Of a stretch of 64,000 nt of DNA, positions 8,184-16,677 are shown piece after piece. This stretch comes from JANQOH01 sp965243325 (lineage in GTDB: Bacteria > Pseudomonadota > Alphaproteobacteria > UBA7887). Under the pieces are notes generated by a model. It had not been told where the DNA came from and ran no database searches. It saw nothing but the letters and a program-made list of their open reading frames with translations. The stretch covers positions 62,001 to 126,000 of the forward strand of contig CBDEUQ010000003.1 in the NCBI GenBank assembly GCA_965243325.1. The letters run 5' to 3'. The position numbers were made by a program, and so were the translations under genes. Numbering within the stretch: position 1 is the stretch's first letter; each line of letters begins with the position of its first letter.

Positions 8184-9517
8184 TCGGCCAGGCCCGGCAG
8201 CCACAGCGCGACCTCGGGGACGGCGACCAGCAGCGCCACCGTGAGCATCGCGCAGCCGATGTAGGGCAGCGCCGCGGCGTAGATCTCGCGCATCGACGTG
8301 CCCGGCGGCGCGACGCCCTTCATGACGAACAGGAGCAGGCCGAACGGCGGCGTCGTGAAGCCGATTTCGAGCGCCAGCAGCACCACCGCCGCGAACCACA
8401 CGAGGTCGAAGCCGCTCGCCGCCGCCAGCGGGAAGAACACCGGCACCGTGAGCAGCATCATCGAGAGCTGGTCCATGAACATGCCGAGGAGCAGCAGGAC
8501 GGCGAACATGATCGCCAGCATCATGAGCGGCGCCAGCGCGAAGCCCGTGGCCCAGTCGATCAGCCCGCCGCTGGCGCCGGAGAAGGCGAGCAGCTTGCTG
8601 AACGTCGCCGAGCCGAAAATGATGAGCAGCGCCATGGCGGTGACGCGCAGGGCGCCGAACAGCGCCCGCTCGAGCACGCGGCGGTCGAGCGTGCGGCGCG
8701 CCGCCGCCAGCGCCGCCACGCCGAGGCAGCCGAACGCCGCCGACTCCGACGGCGTCGCCCAGCCGCGCAGGATCAGGAGGACGACTCCGGCGACGATCGC
8801 CAGCGCCGGCGCGATGTCGACGACGACGGCGCGCGCGCGGGCGCGCCACGCCGCCGGTTCGGCGTCGTAGGCCGGCGCGGCGTCCGGGTCGAGGCGGCAC
8901 TGGATGGCGATGGTCGCGGCGTAGAGCGCCGCCAGCACGAGGCCGGGGCCGATCCCGGCGATCAGCAGCGCCCCCACGTCGACGTGGGCGAGGGTGGCCA
9001 GTAGCACCGCCAGCGCCGACGGCGGAATCAGCATCGCCAGGCCGCCGGTGCCGAGGATGGGCCCGATCGACATGTGCTTCTTGTAGCCGCGCCGCGTCAT
9101 CTCCGGCACCATCAGCGAGCCGAGCAGCGCGGTGCTGCCCATCGACGACCCCGACAGCGCCGCGAACGCCGTCCCGCCGGCGACGGTGACGTACGACAGT
9201 CGCCCGGGCACCCGGCCCATCAGCAGGTCGACGGCGCCGAACATGCGCCCGGCGAGGCCGGTGCGGAAGAACAGCTCGCCCATCAGCAGGAACATCGGCA
9301 CCGGCACCAGGTTGAAGGTGGCCACCGCCGGCACCGCGTTGTTCGCGAGCTGGCCGATGCCGCGCGACGCCCGCGCCGCGAGGTCGCCGCCGCCGCCCAT
9401 GAAGACCACCGCGCCGACGACGCTCGCGGCTAGGAAGGCGAGCGCCACCGGCACGCCGACGAACATGAAGAAGAGGACGAGGCCAAGCAGCAGCGCCAGC
9501 GCGGCGAACCAGTCCAT
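8180..9517 (-). CDS. dctM: TRAP transporter large permease subunit
   Basis: A 445-residue inner-membrane protein with about 12 hydrophobic helices. It matches DctM by GVPVALAFLAAS, NAVPAVATFNLVPVPMFLLMGELF, the glycine-rich TAFAALSGSSMGSTALLGSLMVPEM and MLIPPSALAVLLATLAHVDVG segments, and GMFMDQLSMMLLTVPVFFPLA. It is the ion-coupled translocation subunit that works with DctQ and DctP to import a carboxylate-type solute. The start at 9517 is 5 nt downstream of the dctQ stop. The operon also encodes cobC, but the substrate cannot be read from sequence. Confidence 0.93.
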   Translation of the reverse strand: MDWFAALALLLGLVLFFMFVGVPVALAFLAASVVGAVVFMGGGGDLAARASRGIGQLANNAVPAVATFNLVPVPMFLLMGELFFRTGLAGRMFGAVDLLMGRVPGRLSYVTVAGGTAFAALSGSSMGSTALLGSLMVPEMTRRGYKKHMSIGPILGTGGLAMLIPPSALAVLLATLAHVDVGALLIAGIGPGLVLAALYAATIAIQCRLDPDAAPAYDAEPAAWRARARAVVVDIAPALAIVAGVVLLILRGWATPSESAAFGCLGVAALAAARRTLDRRVLERALFGALRVTAMALLIIFGSATFSKLLAFSGASGGLIDWATGFALAPLMMLAIMFAVLLLLGMFMDQLSMMLLTVPVFFPLAAASGFDLVWFAAVVLLALEIGFTTPPFGLLLFVMKGVAPPGTSMREIYAAALPYIGCAMLTVALLVAVPEVALWLPGLAE

Positions 9518-9522
9518 GGCGT

Positions 9523-10044
9523 CTACGGCAGCGCGCGCGTCCCGGCCGCCGCCGCGCCCGTCGGCGCCTGCATCGTCGCCGGGCCGACGGCGAAGCGGAC
9601 GAACTGCGCCGCCATCAGCCCGAAGCACAGCGGCATGGCGCCGAGCAGCAGCCACCGCGGCATGTCGAGCGAGCGCATGACCGTGTCGCCGAGCGCCCAC
9701 GCCCGCACCGTCGCCTCGCCCGTGTACCACGCGAGCACGGCGCAGATGACGACGCAGAGCCCGGCGACCCCGCGCCACAGCGCGCCCCGCGCCCGCGCCG
9801 GCACCGCGGCGGCGAGGAGCTCGATGAACACGTGGCCGCGCTCGGCCACCAGCCACGGCGAGGCGAACATGGCGATGTAGAGGAGGCCGAACTCGGTGAA
9901 GGTGAAGACGTGCGACGAGCCGGAGAAGCCGAGCGACCGCGCGCTCGCCTGGAACACGATCCCGGCGGCGATGGCGGCGAGGCCGGCGGCGGCGAGCGCC
10001 GCGAGGCCGCCGCACACCCGGTCGAGCGCCCGCGCCGCCGTCAC
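9523..10044 (-). CDS. dctQ: TRAP transporter small permease subunit
   Basis: A 173-residue membrane protein with four hydrophobic segments (about 15-35, 48-70, 87-108, 128-150), the size and topology of DctQ. The only start in frame with the family-like sequence near the expected place is GTG at 10044, in the first of three 20-bp tandem repeats. The dctP stop is about 40 nt upstream. The neighbouring genes all overlap by 4 nt, so this gap is unusual. Confidence 0.88.
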   Translation of the reverse strand: MTAARALDRVCGGLAALAAAGLAAIAAGIVFQASARSLGFSGSSHVFTFTEFGLLYIAMFASPWLVAERGHVFIELLAAAVPARARGALWRGVAGLCVVICAVLAWYTGEATVRAWALGDTVMRSLDMPRWLLLGAMPLCFGLMAAQFVRFAVGPATMQAPTGAAAAGTRALP

Positions 10045-10090
10045 TGCGCCCGCGCCGCCGTCACTGCGCCCGCGCCGCCGTCACTGCGCC
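10031..10090. repeat. three exact 20-bp tandem repeats at the dctP/dctQ junction
   Basis: The unit cgcgccgccgtcactgcgcc occurs three times in a row (10031-10050, 10051-10070, 10071-10090). Read on the minus strand, each unit contains GTGA: the dctP stop TGA (10083-10081) overlaps GTG at 10084. The next GTGs are at 10064 and 10044. Because 20 is not a multiple of 3, the first two GTGs open seven-codon reading frames, each ending in TGA overlapping the next GTG. Only GTG 10044 opens dctQ. Confidence 0.95.
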
Positions 10091-11088
10091 GGCTCGGGCG
10101 CGTAGAGCGCGCGCAGCCGGGCGACCACCGCGCCGTCCTCGCCCAGGCGCTCGATGCGCCGCGCCATGCGGTCCCACGCCGCCTCCGCCGCGGTCCGCAG
10201 GTAGGTCTCGCGCGCCGCGCCCTCCATGGCGACGATCTCCATGCCGCCCGCGGTCAGCGCCGCCACTTCCGCCTCGCGGTCGGCGGCGCGCTCGGCGAAC
10301 GACCGCGCCTCCCATTCGACGGCGACGGCGCCGAGCAGCGCCCGCGCCTCGTCGCCGAGCGCCTGCCAGCGGTCGAGGTTGACCACCACCGCGAGGTCGG
10401 TGCGGTAGAACCGAGGGTCGATGCGGTATTTCAGGAACTTGTCCCACTTCTGGTCGCGGATGCCGATCGAGGTGAACGCCGCCGCGTCGACCACGCCCTT
10501 CTCCAGCGCCGAATAGACTTCCGTGGACTTGAGCGACGCCGTGGTCGCCCCGAGGGCGACGAAGAAGGCGTGGTAGATGGGGTTGTCGCGCACCACGAGG
10601 CCCGAGAGGTCGACCATGCCGTCGGCGCCGAGCTCCGGCCGCGCCGCGGTGTAGATGTGAAAGCCGATGCCGCCGTCGGGCCAGGCCAGCAGCACCGCGT
10701 TCAGGCGCCGCCGGTGGATCGAGTCCATGAGCGCGTGCCCGCCGTTTTCGCGCACCGCCATCGGCGTCAGCGTCGAGGCGACCATGGCGTCGCTCTCGGG
10801 CACCGCGGCGCCGTAGAAGCTCGCCGGGATCGACGCCATGTCGACCACGCCGTCGCGCACCGCGCCCGCCTGCTCGAACATGCCGATGGCCTCCGGGCCG
10901 CCGCGCACGTCGATCCGCACCGTGCCGGCGCCGCGCCGGTTCACCTCCTCGACGAAGCCGAGGAAGCTCTTGGTGTAGACGAGGAACTCGGGGAAGGCGT
11001 GCACCGCGGTCAGGCGCTCTTCCGCCGCCGCCGCGCCGGCGAGCATCGGGGCTGCGAGTGCGAGAAGCGCAACGCGGATCGCTTTCAT
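10081..11088 (-). CDS. dctP: TRAP transporter substrate-binding protein
   Basis: A 335-residue periplasmic solute receptor with a signal peptide (MKAIRVALLALAAPMLAGAAAA). The family is DctP-like (TRAP type): LVYTKSFLGFVEEVNRRG near 35, GVVDMASIPASFYGAAVPESDAM, FHIYTA and LVVRDNPIYHAFFVALGATTASLKSTEVYSALEKGVVDAAAF, the region that normally holds the carboxylate-binding Arg. It is the first gene of dctP-dctQ-dctM-cobC-lipoprotein. The ATG at 11088 is preceded by GGGAGGG. The frame is open 14 codons further upstream, but there is no signal sequence there. Confidence 0.9.
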   Translation of the reverse strand: MKAIRVALLALAAPMLAGAAAAEERLTAVHAFPEFLVYTKSFLGFVEEVNRRGAGTVRIDVRGGPEAIGMFEQAGAVRDGVVDMASIPASFYGAAVPESDAMVASTLTPMAVRENGGHALMDSIHRRRLNAVLLAWPDGGIGFHIYTAARPELGADGMVDLSGLVVRDNPIYHAFFVALGATTASLKSTEVYSALEKGVVDAAAFTSIGIRDQKWDKFLKYRIDPRFYRTDLAVVVNLDRWQALGDEARALLGAVAVEWEARSFAERAADREAEVAALTAGGMEIVAMEGAARETYLRTAAEAAWDRMARRIERLGEDGAVVARLRALYAPEPAQ

Positions 11089-11171
11089 GGCCTTACCCTC
11101 CCTGGCGGCGCCCCCGGACCTTGCCGCCAAAGCCGCCGCGCCGCAAGACGCCGCCGCGGGAGCCCCCTGGA

Positions 11172-11264
11172 CCCCGGATCGTCGCTCCGCTCCGTCCGGG
11201 GTGACAGGTGGGGGCGGGGTAGGCGCCGTTCATCCTCAACTGTCACCCCGGGCTTGACCCGGGG
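11172..11264. repeat. two REP-like palindromes upstream of dctP, at the left island edge
   Basis: Two GC-rich dyads occur: CCCCGGA (11172-11178) with TCCGGGG (11195-11201), and CCCCGGG (11246-11252) with CCCGGGG (11258-11264). The second, in the form tcaccccgggcttgacccgg, is a type of dispersed palindrome common in alphaproteobacterial genomes. Island-like sequence begins directly after it. Further right there is an inverted ATCATAC / GTATGAT pair (11269-11275 and 11317-11323). Apart from these, nothing is seen in 11089-11638. Confidence 0.7.
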
Positions 11265-11638
11265 TCGCATCATACTGTAGCCAACTCCCGCCACCATCCG
11301 CCGTTCGGCGTCGAATGTATGATACAGCATTGTAATAGTTGACGATTTTCTGTCCTCCCCGGTTTCGCGGCCCTTGACTTGCCGCCAGATATCGCCTTCA
11401 ATCGCCCCCGACTTGATGCCGCTCGCATACGGTTTGATGACTGGAATTCGCGGCAATTTTCGAGAGGGCGCGGCGAGCGCGCGAATCCCGGAAAACGCCC
11501 GTTCGGTCCCGCGGTGACGGAAGAGGAGGAAGAGGCCGGCGGCGGTTGGGGTGGATAGGCGGAGGCGGAGCCCGGAGTTGCCATCGACTTCCTCATCCTC
11601 GCCGTCCTTCGCACCAACGCCTTCGGGGAGAGAACACC

Positions 11639-12823
11639 ATGCCGAAACGGAGCACCCTCAGGCTGACCAAGCGGAGTGTGGACGCGCTCAGGCACGGCGG
11701 CAAGGATGCGATCTTCTGGGACCGCGATTTGGCCGGCTTCGGTGTGCGCGTCCACGCCACCGGGCGCAGGCTCTGCATCGTCCAGTCGCGGGGGCCGACA
11801 GGCCTGAAGCGGGCCACCCTGGGGCCGGTCGGCGACAGGACCGTCGAGGAGTATCGCCGCGAGGCGGCGGCGGCCATCGACCGCATCAAGCGGGGCGAGG
11901 ACCCGAGGCCGCCGGAGCCGGCGCCCGAGCCCACCGTCGCCGATCTGGCGGCGCTCTGCCTGAAGGACCATGTCGCCGCGCGCTGCAAGCCGGCGACGGC
12001 GGAGAACTACCGGAAGTCCATCGACTGCCACATCCTGCCGGCGCTGGGGCGCAGGGCGTTGAAGGATGTGATGCCCGATGATGTGGCCAAGCTCCATCAC
12101 CGGCTGCGCGGCACGCCGGCGGCGGCCAACCAGGCGATCTGGGTGCTCTCGAAGATGTTCTCGCTCGCCGAGAGCTGGGAGATGGTCCCGCCCGGGCGCA
12201 ACCCGTGCCGGCATGTCCGCCACTACCGCGCCACACCCCGCGAGCGCTTCCTGACGCCGGACGAGTTCCGGCGCATCGGCGATGCGCTGAAGACCTTCGA
12301 GGACAATGGCAAGATGCAGCCGTCGGCCATCGCGGCGATCCGCCTCTTGATGCTGACCGGCTGCCGCTCGGACGAGATCCTCACCCTGCAATGGGACGAC
12401 ATCGACCGCGCGGCGCGGGTCATCCGGCTCCGCGATTCGAAAACGGGGCCGCGCATGGTGCCGCTGACCGCGCCGGTGCTCACGGTGCTGGACCGCATCG
12501 AGCGGCAGGACGGCGTGCCCTGGGTCTTGCGGGGATCGAAGCCGAAGTCCCGTCTCACCTGCCTCTCCTGGCACTGGCGGAAGGTCAGGACGGCGACCGG
12601 GCTCAACGACGTGCGGCTTCACGACTGCCGGCACAGCTACGCCAGCAGGGCGCTGGCGCTGGGCGAGGGTCTGCCGGTCATCGGGCGCCTGCTCGGCCAT
12701 GCCAGGGTCGGCACCACCGCAAAATACGCCCACCTGGTGCGCGACGCCGAGAAGGCGGCCGCCGCCAGGACCGGCGGCAGCATCGCCGCCTGGATCATGC
12801 CCGGCGACGCCGAGGCGGCGTGA
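11639..12823 (+). CDS. tyrosine recombinase, first of twin pair 1
   Basis: A 394-residue phage-type integrase with an arm-binding DUF4102-like N-terminus (FGVRVHATGRRLCIVQSRG), a SAM-like core-binding domain (about 95-185) and an intact catalytic domain: Arg in LTGCRSDEI, HDCRH, LLGHA and Tyr in TTAKYAHL. The start is ATG 11639 behind GGGGAGAG; the frame is open further upstream without homology. The gene for a second, different integrase begins 11 nt after its stop, so the two are surely co-expressed. Similar pairs occur at 26.4 and 36.9 kb. Confidence 0.9.
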   Translation: MPKRSTLRLTKRSVDALRHGGKDAIFWDRDLAGFGVRVHATGRRLCIVQSRGPTGLKRATLGPVGDRTVEEYRREAAAAIDRIKRGEDPRPPEPAPEPTVADLAALCLKDHVAARCKPATAENYRKSIDCHILPALGRRALKDVMPDDVAKLHHRLRGTPAAANQAIWVLSKMFSLAESWEMVPPGRNPCRHVRHYRATPRERFLTPDEFRRIGDALKTFEDNGKMQPSAIAAIRLLMLTGCRSDEILTLQWDDIDRAARVIRLRDSKTGPRMVPLTAPVLTVLDRIERQDGVPWVLRGSKPKSRLTCLSWHWRKVRTATGLNDVRLHDCRHSYASRALALGEGLPVIGRLLGHARVGTTAKYAHLVRDAEKAAAARTGGSIAAWIMPGDAEAA

Positions 12824-12834
12824 GGGGAAGAGCA

Positions 12835-14010
12835 ATGCAGCAGAGGACGATCTCCAACCGCTCCGTGGCCGCCATGACGGTCGAGCGCGACACGGTGTTC
12901 TGGGACCGGACCGTGACCGGCTTCGGGGTCCGGGTCTATCCGACCGGCGGCAAGGTCTACATCGCCCAGGCCAGGGGGCCGGAAGGGCCGAAGCGTGTGA
13001 CGGTGGGCCGGCACGGCGTGCTGAATGCCGACGAGGCGCGCCAGAGGGCGGCGCTGATCGTGACGCGCATCAAGGCGGGCGAGGACCCGGTGCCGCTGCC
13101 GCTCGCGGCCCGGGCGAGGGCCAATGGGAGTCCGACCGTGGCCGACCTCGCGGCGCGCTATCTGGCGGATCATGTCGAGGTGCGGCTCAAGCCGCAGACG
13201 CGGGCCAAGACCCGCGGCGTGCTCCGCCGCCACATCCTGCCGGCCCTCGGCAAGCTGCCGGTGGAGACGGTGGAGCGCCGGCACGCGGTCGATCTGCACC
13301 GAGGGCTGAGCGACCGCCCGGTGACGGCGAACCGGGCGGTCAAGACGCTGGCGCACATGTACCGTCTGGGCGAAGGCTGGGGCCTGGTGCCGGCGGGCTG
13401 CAACCCGTGCCGGTCGATCGAGAAGTATCCCGAGCGCGGCCGCGAGCGCTTCCTGACCGACGCCGAGTTCGCCCGGCTCGGGCAAGTGCTGGACGACGCC
13501 GTGGACGCCGGCGCCGTCCCGCCCGTGGCCGCGGCGGCGATCCGCCTGCTGATGCTGACCGGCTGCCGCAAGGGCGAGGTGCTGGCGCTGCGCTGGACGG
13601 ACGTCGATCTCGACGCCGGCGAGCTCCGCCTGCCCGACGCGAAGTCCGGTCCCCGCGCGGTGCAGCTGCCGCCGCCGGCAGTGCGGCTGCTGGACACGCT
13701 GCCGCGCCGGGCGGGCAGCCCGTGGGTGTTTCCGGGCAGGGACCGGGCCGGGCGCTACAGCGCGGGCGGCCTCGACCACGCCTGGCACGCCGTGCGCGAG
13801 GCCGCGAAGCTGGAGGACGTGCGGATCCACGACCTCCGGCACAGCTTCGCTTCGAGAGCGCTGGCGCTCGGCGAGACCCTGCCGGTGATCGGCAAGCTGC
13901 TGGGTCACAACGACATCGAGACGACCGCGAGATACGCCCATCTGGCGCAGGATTCCGTCCACGAGGCGGCGGAGAGAATCGCTGCCAGCATCGCGGCCGA
14001 GATATTGTGA
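12835..14010 (+). CDS. tyrosine recombinase, second of twin pair 1
   Basis: A 391-residue integrase with a DUF4102-like N-terminus (FWDRTVTGFGVRVYPTGGK) and a full catalytic set: LTGCRKGEV, HDLRHSFAS, LLGHN and Tyr in TTARYAHLAQD. It resembles its upstream partner in the NPCR...ERFLT segment before the catalytic domain, pointing to an old duplication. The ATG at 12835 follows GGGGAAG and lies in the short gap after the partner's stop. The two enzymes may act as a heteromeric pair, as proposed for bipartite recombinase modules; no cognate site is evident. Confidence 0.9.
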   Translation: MQQRTISNRSVAAMTVERDTVFWDRTVTGFGVRVYPTGGKVYIAQARGPEGPKRVTVGRHGVLNADEARQRAALIVTRIKAGEDPVPLPLAARARANGSPTVADLAARYLADHVEVRLKPQTRAKTRGVLRRHILPALGKLPVETVERRHAVDLHRGLSDRPVTANRAVKTLAHMYRLGEGWGLVPAGCNPCRSIEKYPERGRERFLTDAEFARLGQVLDDAVDAGAVPPVAAAAIRLLMLTGCRKGEVLALRWTDVDLDAGELRLPDAKSGPRAVQLPPPAVRLLDTLPRRAGSPWVFPGRDRAGRYSAGGLDHAWHAVREAAKLEDVRIHDLRHSFASRALALGETLPVIGKLLGHNDIETTARYAHLAQDSVHEAAERIAASIAAEIL

Positions 14011-14121
14011 TCCGCGCCCGCGAACAACCCCGTCGGCGGGGCGGCATCGCGGTCTGCGCCGAGGTCTTGACGCCGGGCGGGGCAAGGGACTACCTTCCCT
14101 TTCGAGACGCAGTCCAGTACT

Positions 14122-14174
14122 GCCCTCCTTCCGAGGCCCGCGCTCCGGTGCGGGCTTTCGTGTTTCCGGAGGGC
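14122..14174 (+). promoter_or_regulatory. terminator/attenuator-like hairpin that can also hide a ribosome-binding site
   Basis: The inner hairpin GCCCGC (14136-14141) / GCGGGC (14150-14155) is followed by TTTCGTGTTT, as in a Rho-independent terminator of the integrase pair. An outer perfect 7-bp pairing GCCCTCC (14122-14128) / GGAGGGC (14168-14174) would enclose it. The 3' arm is exactly the Shine-Dalgarno of the next gene (ATG 14180). The structure is seen; its regulatory role is inferred. Confidence 0.55.
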
Positions 14175-14179
14175 CGTGG

Positions 14180-14923
14180 ATGACGTATTTCGCCTATCTC
14201 GACGAGTTCGGCCATGTCGGCCCCTATGTGGCCCGGACCGACCCCAAATTCCGGGAGAGCCCGGTATTCGGCCTCGCCGGCTTCGTCCTGCCGGCCGACG
14301 AGGTGCGCGGCTTCGGGACCTGGTTCTACCAGCGCAAGTGCGAGCTTCTCGCCTTCGAGATCGGGCGGTCGGAAAAACACCCGGCCGAGTGGGAGAAGAA
14401 GGGGTCCAGCCTCTACACGGCGACCAACGTCACCCGCTATCCCGAGCTGCGCCGGTTCACCAACCGGCTGCTGAACAGGATCGAGGCGCTCGGCGGGTTC
14501 GTCCTCCATGTCGGGATACGCAAGACGGGCTCTCCGGAGAGGCACGATCCCAACCGCCTCTATGCGCGGGTGTTTCTGGAGGCGATCAAGCGGATCGACC
14601 AGTTCTGCGCCGTCGACTGCGATCCGCCGGAGGAGTTCGTGCTGATCCTCGACGAGCACAACCAGCGCCCGGCGCTGGTCGCGCAGGCCGCGCAGAGCAT
14701 GTACGCGCGCACCGAACGGCGACGGCACCTTATCGAGCCGCCGTTCCATGTCGAGAGCCACCGCTACCAGACGCTTCAGGCCGCCGACTGGATCGCGGGT
14801 CTGGTCGGACGCCTGGGCGCGGTCCGGGCCGAACCGGCGGTCTGGCCGGAGAACGAGGTCTTCCGCCGGTATTTCGAGCACCGCATCAACCGCGTCAGCC
14901 GCCGCAGCGGTATCCGCCGCTGA
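14180..14923 (+). CDS. DUF3800 domain protein
   Basis: A 247-residue protein with the DUF3800 hallmarks: an N-terminal YLDEFGH (acidic residues at about 7-8), a central VLILDEHN (about 155-162) and the late HRYQTLQAADWIAGLVGR (about 194-211). The family has an RNase-H-like arrangement of acidic residues and is frequent on mobile elements and in defence regions, but its biochemical role is not established. It lies alone behind the twin integrases, with its ribosome-binding site GGAGGG 6 nt before the ATG inside a possible RNA stem. Confidence 0.82.
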   Translation: MTYFAYLDEFGHVGPYVARTDPKFRESPVFGLAGFVLPADEVRGFGTWFYQRKCELLAFEIGRSEKHPAEWEKKGSSLYTATNVTRYPELRRFTNRLLNRIEALGGFVLHVGIRKTGSPERHDPNRLYARVFLEAIKRIDQFCAVDCDPPEEFVLILDEHNQRPALVAQAAQSMYARTERRRHLIEPPFHVESHRYQTLQAADWIAGLVGRLGAVRAEPAVWPENEVFRRYFEHRINRVSRRSGIRR

Positions 14924-15006
14924 CATCGGCTCCGGGGCCTCCGATCCAACACGAGCGAGCGGCGATGACGCGCTGCATCCGGCGCGCGATCGCGTGAGCT
15001 TCCCGT

Positions 15007-15357
15007 TCAGCGGCGGCCGTGCCCGGCGCCGGCCAGCACGCCGTCGACCTGGGCGCGCGACAGGCGGAACTCCCGGGCGATCGCCGCCGGCTTGAGGCCG
15101 GCCTCGAAGGCGGCGAGGATCAGCTTTTCCTGTCCCGCCGTCACCGGCGCGGGCTTGCCGCGCCCCTTCCCTCCAGACGTCTTGCCGGCCTGCCGCCCGC
15201 GCCGGCGGGCTTCGGCGGTTGCCGCGTCGACCAGCCGGTCCAGCTCCGCGTCATCGAGATGGCGCAGTGAATGCTCCAGATCGGCGGGCAGCATCGGCGT
15301 GCCCTCGTTCCGCCCGCGCCCGCCGGGATTCCTGCCCCCGTCCCTGCCTTGCGCCAT
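15007..15357 (-). CDS. small helix-turn-helix protein
   Basis: A 116-residue basic protein. The C-terminal 35 residues contain EKLILAAFEAGLKPAAIAREFRLSRAQVDGVLAG, a clear helix-turn-helix of the resolvase/Hin or homeodomain-like type. The middle part is Arg/Gly-rich. I take the start as ATG 15357 (MAQGRDGG), behind GGAAG; the longer upstream frame is low-complexity and unsupported. It is divergent from the gene at 15602, with 244 bases between, so it could regulate both. The target is unknown. Confidence 0.6.
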   Translation of the reverse strand: MAQGRDGGRNPGGRGRNEGTPMLPADLEHSLRHLDDAELDRLVDAATAEARRRGRQAGKTSGGKGRGKPAPVTAGQEKLILAAFEAGLKPAAIAREFRLSRAQVDGVLAGAGHGRR

Positions 15358-15601
15358 CGCGTCTTCCGTCCACTGCCCCGGAAACCCTCGCGGCCGATTA
15401 CAGCCCGACAGGCCCGCTGCTGGCCATAGCGCCGATCCCCGCCCGTGTCGCCGTCCCGCCGTCCGCCCACACCCCGGTTCGGTCGCCACCGTCCTGGATC
15501 GCGCCGCCGGGAGGGGAGTTCCGGCCGTGAGCGGGCGCGGTCGGGTGTCCGGGGAGGGCGTCCCGGCCGCGTTCCACCACCGGCACGATGGAGACGGCAT
15601 C

Positions 15602-15946
15602 ATGAGCGCGGCATTCGCGATTCCCCGCAACACGGCCTCGACGTTCCTCACCCATTTCTTCGGCAGCGGCCTCTCCGACGACACCTATGTCGTGGAGCGG
15701 TTCAAGGCGATGGTGGACGGCGACATCCGCCGTTGCGCCGACCGGCAGCCCGCGGCGAAGACGGGTACGACGAAGACGGGCCGGCGCAAGACGAAGGACG
15801 CCACCGTCACCCGCAAGGCGGTGCAGGATCTGCGTCCGGCCCGCACCGAGATCATCGTCTGCACCGGGCTCAAGACCCGGGGCGGGGTGCAGATCTGGGG
15901 CGACATCGCCTGCGGACTTTTCCACGACCGCAAGCAGAAGGGCTGA
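15602..15946 (+). CDS. hypothetical protein, 114 aa
   Basis: It starts MSAAFAIPRNTASTFLTHFF, has a basic low-complexity middle (KTGTTKTGRRKTKD) and a more ordered C-terminus with TEIIVCTGLKTRGGVQIWGD. There is no family I recognise. The upstream frame is open, but sequence consistent with a real protein begins at the ATG at 15602. It lies upstream of the first zinc-ribbon gene on the same strand, 109 nt away. Confidence 0.5.
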   Translation: MSAAFAIPRNTASTFLTHFFGSGLSDDTYVVERFKAMVDGDIRRCADRQPAAKTGTTKTGRRKTKDATVTRKAVQDLRPARTEIIVCTGLKTRGGVQIWGDIACGLFHDRKQKG

Positions 15947-16055
15947 CGGCTCCCTTCCCGGACGTCCTGCCGGCCCGGCGTCCCCGCCTCGGGGGCCGGG
16001 GCAAGCGGCAGGGCGTCCTTCCCTCCGTTTCGGTATCGGCAGGAAGGGGGTCGCC

Positions 16056-16661
16056 ATGGCTCGACGCGACATCGACGAGCGGCTGGACAGGCGGCGGCGG
16101 CGCAACCTGGACCGCTACCATCGGCGCGTTGCCGAACGCCGGGAGCGCGGCCTGTGCATCAAGTGCGGCCAGCGCCCGCCCGCGCCGGAGCGCAGCATCT
16201 GCGCACCCTGCGGCGAGAAGGCCAGGGCCTCCGAGCGTGCCCGCGCCGCTCGGCTCCGGGCCGAGGGCAAGCCGGTGCGCGATCCCGAAGCCAGACGCTG
16301 GGCCGACCGCGAGCGCGACCGCCGCCAGCACGCCGAGCGCCGGGCCGCCGGCATTTGCGTCAAGTGCGGCCGGGTCCCGGCGCTCCCGGAGCGGACCCAG
16401 TGCGGGCCTTGCGCCGAACGGCGTCTGGCCGCCGACCGCGCCCGTCACGCCAGAGCGAGAGCCGAGGGCAGGCCGCCGCGCAATTCGGAAGCCAGTCGAC
16501 TGGCCGACCGCGAGCGCTGCCGCCGCCGTCGGGTCGAACGCCGGGCGGCCGGGCTGTGCATCCGCTGCGGGACCCTCTCGCCCGAAGCGGGTCGGTCGAT
16601 GTGCGAGCCCTGCCGCGACGACCGGGATTACACGGTCAACTGCACGCTCAAGATGCGTTGA
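16056..16661 (+). CDS. CxxC zinc-ribbon repeat protein (three repeats), 3' truncated
   Basis: A 201-residue, Arg-rich protein with three copies of a CxxCG-x(10-12)-CxPC unit, each preceded by an (A)ERRxxGLC helix: CIKCGQ/CAPC, CVKCGR/CGPC, CIRCGT/CEPC. Each unit can bind one zinc. Long charged linkers (RARAARLRAEGKP) separate them. The start ATG 16056 follows GGAAGGGGG. Unlike its two relatives at 20.0 and 20.9 kb it lacks the C-terminal WDPSWTVIEIATG domain and ends a few residues after the third unit, where a transposon begins. Probably the front part of a gene split by that transposon. Confidence 0.75.
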   Translation: MARRDIDERLDRRRRRNLDRYHRRVAERRERGLCIKCGQRPPAPERSICAPCGEKARASERARAARLRAEGKPVRDPEARRWADRERDRRQHAERRAAGICVKCGRVPALPERTQCGPCAERRLAADRARHARARAEGRPPRNSEASRLADRERCRRRRVERRAAGLCIRCGTLSPEAGRSMCEPCRDDRDYTVNCTLKMR

Positions 16662-16677
16662 GGGTCGGCGGTTTCGG

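Noticed and set aside
168..9000. Very long open frames opposite or out of frame with real genes (for example in 1084-3780 or 3297-5405)
   Set aside because: High GC leaves alternative frames open; products are Arg/Ala/Pro-rich with no motifs, while the called genes have clear families.
10031..10090. CRISPR-like array
   Set aside because: Only three contiguous 20-bp units without spacers; it is a tandem repeat. No CRISPR array or cas gene was seen anywhere in the window.
11089..11638. Cobalamin riboswitch upstream of dctP-dctQ-dctM-cobC
   Set aside because: No recognisable B12-box core was found; the region is taken up by REP-like palindromes and the island edge.
11400..11639. A fourth copy of the border module before twin integrase pair 1
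   Set aside because: At the expected distance before the first integrase there is neither ACACCTGCC nor the paired stems.
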